Below are positions 1-8,043 of a stretch of DNA of 18,640 nucleotides, in pieces (the first letter of the stretch is position 1; every line of letters begins with the position of its first letter). This DNA is from Rodentolepis nana (lineage: Eukaryota > Platyhelminthes > Cestoda > Cyclophyllidea > Hymenolepididae), in NCBI GenBank assembly GCA_900617975.1, contig UZAE01000765.1, positions 1 through 18,640 on the forward strand, read 5' to 3'. Under the pieces are notes generated by a model. That model had not been told where the DNA came from. It did no database searches and saw only the letters and a list, made by a program, of their open reading frames with translations. The position numbers were made by a program, and so were the translations under genes.

Positions 1-204
1 TGATTTGTCTTTTAATCGCTGGATCTTTAAGTACCTCTTTCAGGGCACCTTTGTGACCCGACGCAGAGTGCACCAACATGAATTTACTCTTATTATCCAG
101 CACCGCACGGTGCTTATCGGAATCGCGTGCAGCCACTTGGAAGAGGTATTCGAAGAATTCATCCTTTAAGAAACCCGGACTTGCCACTAGCACACACTTG
201 ACCA
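1..204 (-). CDS. PELO: Pelota coding exon 3 (truncated by window)
   Basis: This exon encodes about residues 202-269 in the central domain: LVKCVLVASPGF, then FFEYLFQVAARD, then LDNKSKFMLVHSASGHKGAL and a KEVLKDPAIK segment. All of these follow human Pelota closely in order and spacing. The frame is open to the window edge, so the exon or gene continues leftward into the C-terminal domain that binds Hbs1 and ABCE1. Confidence 0.93.
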
Positions 205-1827
205 CTATAATGAAAAGAGGAATGATTATAATTGAAGCCCTCTGTGAAGCCCGAAGTCAGCTAAATGGCTAATGATATCTACCAAAACGCCTGCCATTTG
301 AAATAAATAAATATATATTTCAACCAGTTTTACGCCTACTTCACTACGTCCAAGCAACAGAAAATAAGAGGATTGCCGATTATCTACCCACAGTTACCTC
401 TTGACAACTAAATGCCATTACTGAGGCTGAGGACAATAGCACACCAATTTATCTCAATGTTATAATAGGTGCGCTAAGTTAAAGACTTATATTATCGCGA
501 TAAAAATTGGAGATCATTATGCTTTACAGCAACCGGAAGGCTCTCCTTAATACTCCAAGGTTTATCTTAGACCTTTTGTGAGTTGAAAGCTGATATCCTA
601 GCTAGAAAGAGGGAAAGAAAGTCCTCGTTAATATAGAGTAAGCTTTATTTAGCGTTCAAAACGAGTAAAGCATAAAATCTAACAAGGAAAAAATACGAAG
701 GTAAGTAATAGTATCGTTAAAAAGAAGTATCTAATAATCGCTCAAAATCATATTTTCACCTTAATAAGACAAGTTTTTTTGCAGACGTGAAGAACATAGA
801 GATCGCAAAAAATATTTTGAGAAATAACGTCTCCACGACAAAAAGACATGTTTTTCAGTACTGATACAGCAAATACTCATCAGTGGAGAATAAAAACAAT
901 GCTTAAAAACTTGCGATAGGAAACACTGATAAGAAATAATTCGATGAAGGAAAATAGTAGCCAACTTAGCTTTATTAGGTAGACGTGAGTGTACAAGTTA
1001 GCTCAACTATTCCCCAACCTTTATCTACTAACAACAAACAACACAGTAGAATAATTTCTGAACAAACTATAGGTAACAATATATTCATTTTAAAATTAAA
1101 AAATGATCCAAATTTCAAAAGGAATGAAATTCTTGAAGAGGAACTTACGATCAAAGCGGATATTACTTTCCATGGCTTGGATAATTTGATCAAAGAACCG
1201 TTGCTTGGCCTTGTCATGTTCATTAGCGGGGAGTTGTGTTCGTTTGCGAGGAATATTGCATTCAATTTTACTCGGAAAGTACGAAGTTGAGCTTGTGACT
1301 AGGCAAATATTCGCAATCCCATTATGCATTAGCACAGCAGCAAGATCTGACTGTTTCGACGGATCACTTGCTTCCTCCAACTTAGCAATAGCCACAGAAT
1401 CCCAACAATCCTTTTCAATTGTAAATTCATCTTTTATTCCAATATTGAATGTATGGTATGCGCCCATTTTCACATGTGGATTCTCAACAGCAACAGTTCC
1501 TTTGGGAAAAATTTGCGAAGCCTGAAAATAATGCAAAAATACCGGTTACGTTCATATGCAGAGAACAAACTTGAAAAATGTTAAAAAGATAAGTACCTCT
1601 GGATCAAAATTAATATTCTTAACCTCGATGGTAAGGTGCATTTTAACCACGCTTGTTGTCGTAGATCCGGATTCAGACTCAATATTCTTTTTACGACTTG
1701 TGAAAGCAGTCAATTTATCTCCAACTTGAATAATGTTATATATATTCCAAATATCTTCGGCGTTTTCAGCTGTCAGTTTAACTCTTCCCTTAGCATTTTT
1801 ACCCATTTGTTTCCCGATTATACGCAT
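1..1827 (-). CDS. PELO: Pelota (Dom34) ribosome-rescue factor, 5' three exons, C-terminus cut by window edge
   Basis: Join of minus-strand exons 1827-1597, 1521-1149 and 204-1 gives about 269 residues of Pelota; animal Pelota is about 385, so roughly 115 C-terminal residues lie beyond the left edge. Pelota is a cytoplasmic eRF1 relative that, with the GTPase Hbs1 and then ABCE1, enters the empty A site of stalled ribosomes and splits them (No-Go and Non-Stop decay). Seen in the sequence: the N-terminal SmB/Lsm-like domain with EDIWNIYNIIQVGD (family EDMWxxYNLxxxGD), the conserved VKMGAYHT segment, the basic NIPRKR motif, and the central domain with KCVLVASPGF and SKFMLVHSASGHKGAL, all in family order. 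Splice phases are consistent: phase 0 at intron 1; phase 1 at intron 2, where C+TG restores a Leu in the D-L-V-K-C junction. The start is ATG 1827-1825, which aligns with the family start. There is no GGQ motif, as expected for Pelota rather than eRF1. Identification comes from remembered family sequence, not a search. Confidence 0.95.
205..1148 (-). other. Pelota intron 2 (944 bp)
   Basis: A phase-1 intron with donor GTAAGT and acceptor ATTATAG, preceded by a short pyrimidine run. Short ORFs inside show no recognisable similarity and are taken as chance. Its 3' end contains a copy of the dispersed repeat (239-318, antisense to pelota), only about 34 bp from the acceptor. Confidence 0.85.
239..318 (+). 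repeat. Dispersed repeat copy A (SINE- or LINE-tail-like, AATA tail)
   Basis: Positions 239-301 match 15721-15783 at 54 of 63 bases without gaps, and end in an AAATAAATAAATATATAT tail. The core contains GAAGTCAGCTAAATGGCTAA and ACGCCTGCCATTTGA. The tail and dispersed, inverted copies suggest the 3' end of a retroposon, but no coding part is seen. It lies in pelota intron 2, antisense to the gene. Confidence 0.75.
1149..1521 (-). CDS. PELO: Pelota coding exon 2
   Basis: This exon encodes residues 78-201 and the first base of codon 202. It holds the end of the N-terminal domain (VKMGAYHTFNIG), the WDSV and SDLAAVLMHNGIANICLVT segments of the start of the eRF1-like central domain, and the NIPRKR motif, which is conserved in animal Pelota and resembles a nuclear-localisation-type basic cluster. 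It ends at NIRFD plus C before the consensus donor GTAAGT (1148-1143). Confidence 0.93.
1522..1596 (-). other. Pelota intron 1 (75 bp)
   Basis: A short phase-0 intron with donor GTACTT and acceptor TATTTTCAG. Removing it joins FDPE to ASQIFPKG, matching the continuous Pelota sequence in this region. The alternative reading through the intron meets in-frame stops. Confidence 0.9.
1597..1827 (-). CDS. PELO: Pelota coding exon 1
   Basis: This exon encodes residues 1-77, most of the Lsm-like domain that touches the ribosomal decoding centre in the family. It starts at ATG 1827-1825 (MRIIGKQMGKNAKGRV) and ends with GAG before a GT donor at 1596-1595 (GTACTT). Reading frame stays open upstream of the ATG to 1899, but homology begins at MRIIG and a splice acceptor intervenes at 1837-1836, so the longer ORF is not the start. 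Confidence 0.93.
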
Positions 1828-1840
1828 ATTGGCGGCTGTC
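1828..1840 (-). promoter_or_regulatory. Splice acceptor 8 nt upstream of the pelota ATG; candidate trans-splice site
   Basis: On the minus strand a pyrimidine-rich TTTCTTTTATTGACAG ends at position 1836. It is followed by the 8-nt leader CCGCCAAT and then the ATG. This fits either a cis-spliced non-coding first exon upstream or addition of a spliced leader, as occurs for many flatworm mRNAs. If a flatworm leader ending in AUG were added, that AUG would be out of frame with this ATG by the 8-nt spacer. The site is seen; the mechanism is inference. Confidence 0.5.
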
Positions 1841-4021
1841 AATAAAAGAAACACGTGGGGACGGTCAGATAGTACAAAACAAATGCTCCAGTAATGCATA
1901 TCTTAATATATTTAAACTAATATAATGAAATTTAAAATATTTTAAAATATTATTAAATATGCAAATTAATTAATTATATTTAAAAGACAAAGGTGGCAGA
2001 AATTTTGAAAATTATACTAGTTCTTTGTAAAATTAGATTTAGATTATATTTTCCTAGTGATAGAAAGTGACTAATTAAGTAATTTCGCAAAATATATTTC
2101 TTAATCTAACCATATTTAGTAATAAAAAGTTAACTTCGTCCACAGGGCTAAATGCTTAAATTGTAAATTATTGGTTTTTGTACATGAAGATCTTAGTAGT
2201 ACAGAAGCCGTGATTCCATGATGTAATGCTATTTCAATACAATAGTTAATTCCAGTGTAAAGAAATATTTAAGACATGGCAATTGGAATAAATACTTTTA
2301 GGGTTTACATTTCTTATTTTTCACTGGCCTTACAGTAATCTCACTATCTAACTTCCTTTACATCGCCTTTTAAACCATCCTGTCTTCAACTTCTAAATTA
2401 TATTTACTATTTTTTTATCTAATCAACATTTATACAGAATAATTCATTACAATACCTTCGTTTACTTAGTAAGATGCCATAACTTGGGATACTTATATTG
2501 AAGGAGCATTATGGCATCAGACCTCTATTCACTAATACCGAAAATATGAATCGTACCCTATAAGGATGTATAACTGAACACCCATTAGATTTCCAAAAAT
2601 CAATCCTTCATATCATTTGTGTAGCCTGTTTTGTCGACTTTATTCCAAATAAACGTTATCGTTTCCATATCTTGTCTATCCAAATTCTTTTGAGTTTCGA
2701 CATATTAAGTAAGAGTTAAGTGAGAGCATGCAATGCACTGCTTTCACCTTTGCACCCGTTGCTAATATGTAATTGATTTAACTTTGAATTTAATTCAGTA
2801 CCACTGGTATTTTGATGGCGTCGGCATATTTCTCGTTTTTTCGTTACTAATATTAACTTTCGTTATGGTTGCACATATTCTGTGAGAAAAGTGCACTTTA
2901 TTGCGGAAATATTGTTAATTATTTTCTCTGATACATTTTGTAACAATCATATAAGCATTTATGCTTTTAGAAAAAGAATTTCATCCATGTATTTGTGATT
3001 TATTTCGCACTTATGTGGTTTATATCCAATCAAAACCAATGCTCATAGTCATAGGGTATAACTATAGTATTCATTGACGGTCCAGAAATATATCCATGCA
3101 TGTATGCTTTGATATATAATCAGATACTGACAACGAAGCGTAGATAACGAAGAATAATAGTGATTGACGTCTACTGAAGAAACGTATTGAATAAAAAGCT
3201 GATTGGTTAGTGGCAAGAAACCTAAGAGAAATTGAAATTATAATAAAAGAAAGGAGACTAAAATGCAGTGTTAAGTTAAGCATTTAAGTTGTACATTGCG
3301 AATATATTCGTTTGGAAATTGGTAAAATATCCAAAAATTAACAGGTGGTAGAAAGGGTGTGAAAATAAAATTATTGTTTCGATATCTAGAATAAAGTAAT
3401 TTCTGTCTAGGTTAGTGCTGTCGAGATTACATATATTTTAAGATGTGATGATTTTAAAGACCTCAGTTGTGATCAAATAAACAGATTGTGGCAATAATTA
3501 TTGAAATAAAAAGATAGGTAAAAAATTGCATACTAATTTTTATAAATTCATTCCAAATTACTTACAATTATTCCATACTTGCTATGATTCGAGCTTAATT
3601 TCAATTTGCATTTGCTGAAATTTATTCCTTTAGTTAAAACGCTGTCTAGTACGAATATCTGTTGCTATCTAAACGCTTTTTGGATTACCATTGTAACTGA
3701 TAATATGAAAAATGATCAATAAGAATATTTACTTTGAGCCTTACCAATTCGTATTATATACCAAATAATCCGGAGCGGCTTCATTTCGTTCTTATCGCAT
3801 ATGATTAAATCGAAACTTAAGTATCAGACATATTTATTTATATATTGTCTAGTAAGCGACGCGCCTTTCATAAGTCGCTTACAATAATTTTCATATAGGA
3901 TGTTTAATTTGCAAATCAAAAAGTTTTAATGCACACATATATTTAGAGAGAGAAAGGTGCATTGGACATAATTCATATAACCTTGAGAGGGAACGGGTCT
4001 CCGCATATCTTCTGCGCGAAG
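1836..4021. other. Intergenic region between divergent pelota and the secreted-peptide gene
   Basis: About 2.2 kb with no supported exon. It must hold the upstream promoter regions of pelota (minus) and of the small secreted-peptide gene (plus). Positions about 1905-1990 are almost pure A/T. The short ORFs here (such as 3071-3283 minus) have no signal peptide, motif or splice context. The one structured element is a 9-bp inverted repeat at 3852-3882, listed separately. Confidence 0.6.
3852..3882. repeat. Perfect 9-bp inverted repeat with 13-nt loop
   Basis: Arms GTAAGCGAC (3852-3860) and GTCGCTTAC (3874-3882) are perfect complements around a 13-nt spacer. It lies about 140 bp upstream of the secreted-peptide start codon, in a position where a dimeric transcription-factor site could sit. 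It could also be a chance hairpin. Confidence 0.45.
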
Positions 4022-4294
4022 ATGAAGATAATCACACTATTCTCATTCCTAACTATAACATTCCTACTGTTATTCATTTTGCAATCTGAGGCTACGTCCT
4101 TGACGAAGAAATCGAAGAATGAAACAAGCGAATTGGTGCCTGCGAGAATTAAATTTATTCCAAAGGGGAAGGCAGCATTGGCTTTTATTGGAATGCAGGT
4201 GGGTTACGAAGTGGCTGGCAGGATTGTTTCGAAGGCTCTCGATGTAACCACAAACTGGGCCAAAAATTTCCTCAAAGGCAAGAAACCAAAATGA
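4022..4294 (+). CDS. Small secreted cationic peptide, intronless, unknown family
   Basis: I do not recognise this 90-residue protein. Residues 1-24 form a typical signal peptide: MK, then a long Leu/Ile/Phe/Thr core, then QSEA as the probable cleavage region. The predicted mature part is 66 residues with 12 Lys, 2 Arg and 4 acidic residues (net about +10) and no cysteine. It has one N-glycosylation sequon (NET), a central hydrophobic stretch around ALAFIGMQVGYEVAG, and a basic end NFLKGKKPK. That composition suggests a membrane-active or lipid-binding helical peptide, loosely like cathelicidin-like helminth defence molecules, but no sequence similarity is claimed. I chose ATG 4022 because it starts the signal peptide; the frame is open upstream only to a non-ATG codon. 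A poly(A) signal follows 46 nt after the stop, supporting a real single-exon gene. Confidence 0.6.
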   Translation: MKIITLFSFLTITFLLLFILQSEATSLTKKSKNETSELVPARIKFIPKGKAALAFIGMQVGYEVAGRIVSKALDVTTNWAKNFLKGKKPK

Positions 4295-4340
4295 AGTAAT
4301 TTTGGAATTAATCGCATGTGATTTGTTAACAAAATAATCA

Positions 4341-4346
4341 AATAAA
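4341..4346 (+). terminator. Poly(A) signal AATAAA of the secreted-peptide gene
   Basis: A canonical AATAAA lies 46 nt after the TGA stop at 4292-4294, with T-rich sequence downstream. This gives a short 3' UTR, as expected for a compact single-exon gene. Confidence 0.55.
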
Positions 4347-5864
4347 CGTTCAGTTTACTTAGAAAATTCCTCACGCCTTTTTACAGACATTTATTTTATG
4401 AAAATTTCCATTCCTCCTATCAAAGGCTCGTTTTTTAAATATGTTAAAATAATTTTTCAATATTAATGATTCATTGAATTTAGCATTGATAATATGGAAT
4501 TCATCGTAAAAATCTATTATGACGAGGGTCATGGAACTTCCAAGAGACTCAGCCGCTTATTGGGCGCTGATCGCCTTCCGTGATAATCGATGAGTCTGCT
4601 TAGGCTACTTTTTGTTCACCTTCAGCTTGAAGGAGTCAGAGACAGTGTCACTAGCACTGTAATGGCTGTTATTGACAGCGGCAATTCCCTATTTTGAATG
4701 AAAGCGTGTTTGTTGATTTACCGCAAGTTGGAGGTGAGGGCGACTTGAGGTTAAATACAGCGATGACAATCAGTTCAAAAATAATTTCTCATAAAAGGGT
4801 TTAATGCAACTGGTGCCTTGGAAATAATTGTGCTCTTCCAGTGACTGGTTTATTAATTGTGTTAATGACATAACTGATATTCGGAAACAAAATTAACGTA
4901 AAGGTAAATTGTAAAAAGGTAGAGAATATCATTGATTTAACCAATCCGATGGATATGATAGTTTATTTTCCACTTAATAATCATTTTTTGCTTTCTAATG
5001 CTCCTGTCATATGATCGATGGCGGTTGGTATTCTATAATCCCGTCCAGAGGAAGAGGTGAATTCGCAATGATGATTGGCAAACAACTTAATTTGTCCCTT
5101 CCACTCAAATAAATTTGGAGATTTTTGAATTGTGAAACTTTAAACAAACTATTTTCACTTGGCAATTGACTCATTAAGCAATTATTTTTTCCAAATTTGT
5201 ATCAAATTCTAAATAACAATTTTTGTGACTTAATAATAAATGATGTTGAATCGAGTATCTCTTGGTAAAGCAAGACTGTCATTTTCTCCTAATTTTCCCT
5301 CTAATGAAAGCCCCTTTGTGATTATGTCAGTACAGATCGAGTTTACTTCCGTTAGTACACAGGTGTTTACCTTAATGTGCATTGTGGCCTAAATTAATTG
5401 GCCAGTGTGTTCAGTTGATACGTTAACGAGTTCATTTGATTGGTTTGTGCTGTGAGAATTTTTTTACTTCGTAGCGAATATTTATCTCCATTTTCGCTTT
5501 ACTGATGAAGATTAATGCATACAATGGAATCTTACTGCCCTCCTACGCATATAAACACGTAACGTCAAAGTTGTACACGAATATTTATATATCCATCGTG
5601 ACTAAATGCGAAAAGAATTAAGGACTGTATTAAAGATCGGTAAAAGTAATAGTAAAACAAGAGTGAAGTAATTTTAAAACTTGGCATAAAGATAATTCCT
5701 GAGTGGTGTGCCTTCTGTGGAAGTTTAAAAGGTTCTTCATTCATCACTCGTGATGAAACGAGAATGGATAATGACAGGAGCCGACTCAAATCATGGAAGA
5801 GAATGCGCTACACTATAATGATTCGCACCTGCTATCAATATAAAAAGATCTTGGTCACTTCTCA

Positions 5865-6083
5865 ATGCTCAATTACAACCAGAGAATTGTAAGTACAGAC
5901 CAAAATGTAGTTATAATAAGAAAAAAGCCCAATAACCGGCAATCTATTCAGATTGTACTCGCACAACAAATTACCTCCAAAATTCTATTCGACTCGATTC
6001 GGAAAACTTTTGTTAAGGTCAATAGCATGTTACGTAGGATACGAGATGGCCTATTTACAAGACTAATCGACGAAAAAAGGTGA
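5865..6083 (+). CDS. Weak ORF, hypothetical 72-residue peptide
   Basis: ATG 5865 to TGA 6083, 72 codons, unrecognised. It is rich in Lys/Arg, Ile and Val, and the second half (ITSKILFDSIRKTFVKV) could form an amphipathic helix. A TATA-like TATAAAAAG lies at 5839-5847, probably too close to the ATG to serve it. A donor-like GTGAGG overlaps the stop, so it could instead be an exon fragment. It may well be chance in AT-rich DNA. Confidence 0.15.
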   Translation: MLNYNQRIVSTDQNVVIIRKKPNNRQSIQIVLAQQITSKILFDSIRKTFVKVNSMLRRIRDGLFTRLIDEKR

Positions 6084-6358
6084 GGAAAATAAGACCATGT
6101 TATTTGAGATTACTTTCAGAATTAAGAAAAAAGGGAAAGTAATGCCGTCTATTTACGATATTAATGTTTCATTTGGTTTGACAAAATGAACAATTTTTAC
6201 CCAAGTAAAATTAACTTGTCAATTTATTACTAACTATTCCTAAAGCTGAAAATACTTATTAATACCCTAAATTTGTGAGACATTGACATGCAAAATTTTC
6301 GAGCAAATAAAATATAATTGTTGAATTTTGGCTTTTAAAGACCATTTTTGATGACCAA

Positions 6359-6553
6359 CTATGATGTAATAATTGGCGGGTATATAATATTTACCATCTT
6401 TAACGATTTTTGAACACCAAAAGCAAAATGCGGAATTGATGATTTTCCTTCCCTGGCGATCGGTACTAGAAGAATGTGGATATGGAGAACAGGAGGAAAT
6501 GCGTCTTCTTGAAGTATTAAAATGACTGTAAAAATCAAGAACAGACTAAGCAT
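6359..6553 (-). CDS. Weak ORF, possible small secreted peptide
   Basis: ATG 6553-6551 on the minus strand opens a 64-residue frame whose first 16 residues (MLSLFLIFTVILILQE) look like a signal peptide core. The rest is unrecognised. The codon for the internal KM is followed by a donor-like GTAAAT, so a splice to a downstream exon is possible. A TTTATT at 6223-6228 would read AATAAA on this strand. Hydrophobic N-termini arise easily in AT-rich DNA, so confidence is low. Confidence 0.18.
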   Translation of the reverse strand: MLSLFLIFTVILILQEDAFPPVLHIHILLVPIAREGKSSIPHFAFGVQKSLKMVNIIYPPIITS

Positions 6554-7825
6554 ATGCTGCTCTCATTTCTTTCCAATATTTATTTTATTTATTTATTTTT
6601 CTTTCCACAAACTAACTCTCTTTGGTCCCACATTGCTCCAGTCTTGTTGGGCCTATTCATAGAAACTCTTATCCTAATGAATTCATGCTACGATTGATCA
6701 TAATATATAACTCTCAAATCTATCACAACTGGTACCAGCATAGGCGGCGGGTTCTTTCAAACTTTTCTCTTTGAAGCATAAAATTGATAATTCATAGGTG
6801 TTATTCTTAAAATTAGCACGTTTGGAGAATTTTGGAATAATTTCGTGCTATCTTTTAGCATCGGTATGCTCTGTAATTTGGAGGCTTACAAGACCATAGC
6901 AGGTATGTGCTAAGTAAAAAAAGAATTACGTAGTTGATTTCGAGTTAATCATTTTGTTTAATTAAAAGCTGTACCTTATATTTGTTCTTGAGTAGCAACG
7001 GAATTGGAGCAATATATTTTAACTTTGGACTTTCAATACGATAAATAGGAAGAGGACGCTTCACAACAAATGGCGTATTAAACGACCGAAATTCATAAAA
7101 CAGTTTCTGCAATTAATATAGAGTAGAGCCTAGTAACTAAATCAGTTAATTTATTTAAAATTTGTAATTATTAATGAACAAAAGTATTCGAATTCCGAAA
7201 TTACTAGAAGTTAAGTCTAAAAATAAACGGCGAAGATACCAGTCAACAAATAAAAGTTCCGCACCTTTCGTGTTCAATGATAATTAATTCGACATTTTTA
7301 CAATCCTAATGTATCTATGGATATATTCATGGTGAAATAACATGCACTTAGGAAATATCGAGAAGTTAAAATTGATTCTGAGAAGTTCAAAAGCGTTAAA
7401 GTTCAATCTTTAGGAAAAAATTATAATTCATGACAAAATTAATTATGGAAGACTTAATGGTAGAGTTAAAATATGTGGTAAAGGTAATTATAAGTAACAT
7501 TTGCATCATCCATGATAATTTGTAAATTAGGGACGCGTTATACAAGTTCTCAATTCCAGAGATTCAAATATAAAAGAAGTGTATGGTAATAGAATTCATA
7601 TGTATACTATTCTGCAATGCAGATAGTTTTGGTTTAAGCCTTGTAATTATTTAAATTACAACTGTTTACTTGAAATTATGAATAATTTTTTGCTAATCTA
7701 TGTCATATAAAACACAATAGTTATGCAAAAAGAATTTATGAAATCATTAAATATATATTAAAAGATGTATCAGTAATGCGTGTAATAGCCAAACTAATAA
7801 ACAAGGTCAAGGTTGCAAGACGATA

Positions 7826-7842
7826 CGCGCGATAATCGTGCG
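7826..7842. promoter_or_regulatory. CpG-rich near-palindrome just upstream of KSR
   Basis: CGCGCGAT (7826-7833), a central A, and ATCGTGCG (7835-7842) are complementary at 7 of 8 positions. It sits 30 bp before the KSR ATG in otherwise CpG-poor, AT-rich DNA. It could be a factor-binding site or lie in the KSR 5' UTR; function is inferred only from position and symmetry. Confidence 0.35.
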
Positions 7843-7872
7843 TTTATTTTCGGCTTTTATAAGTGATGCAAG

Positions 7873-8043
7873 ATGTCCAATATGCAACGAGAAAGCGGGA
7901 GAAAATCGGCATTACAATATTGCACAGATTTGCAGATTTTGATAGATATAACATTGGATTATGTTTTAACTCCACTTAGAAATAAACTAAAAAAATCGCG
8001 TGTCTATTCTGATATTTTGGATTTGGAAATCCAAGATGGAGAG
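7873..8043 (+). CDS. KSR: KSR exon 1: start of CA1 coiled-coil
   Basis: This exon encodes residues 1-57. After a basic 12-residue lead comes SALQYCTDLQILIDITLDYV, which follows the vertebrate KSR1 start of CA1 (ALQQCGQLQKLIDISIGSL), then a charged helical stretch DILDLEIQDGE. An in-frame stop at 7864-7866 and the absence of a longer frame support ATG 7873; Met4 is a possible second start. It ends with GAG before donor GTATAC. Confidence 0.9.

Larger units (their letters stand above)
4347..7872. other. Intergenic region between the secreted-peptide gene and KSR
   Basis: About 3.5 kb of AT-rich sequence with no confidently supported gene. It holds two low-confidence ORFs (5865-6083 plus, 6359-6553 minus), a T/A-rich ATTTATTTATTT run near 6570-6600, and a CpG-rich near-palindrome at 7826-7842 just before KSR. 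No transposase or reverse-transcriptase similarity was noticed. Confidence 0.6.

Noticed and set aside
985..1290. Plus-strand ORFs at 985-1290 and 1205-1525
   Set aside because: They are antisense shadows of pelota exon 2 and the adjacent intron; the minus-strand reading matches a known family.
1..1827. eRF1 instead of Pelota
   Set aside because: There is no NIKS or GGQ motif; the VKMGAYHT, NIPRKR and VLVASPGF segments are Pelota-specific.
3962..4021. 20-residue upstream extension of the secreted-peptide ORF
   Set aside because: It begins at TTG, not ATG, and would bury the signal peptide internally; ATG 4022 is the better start.
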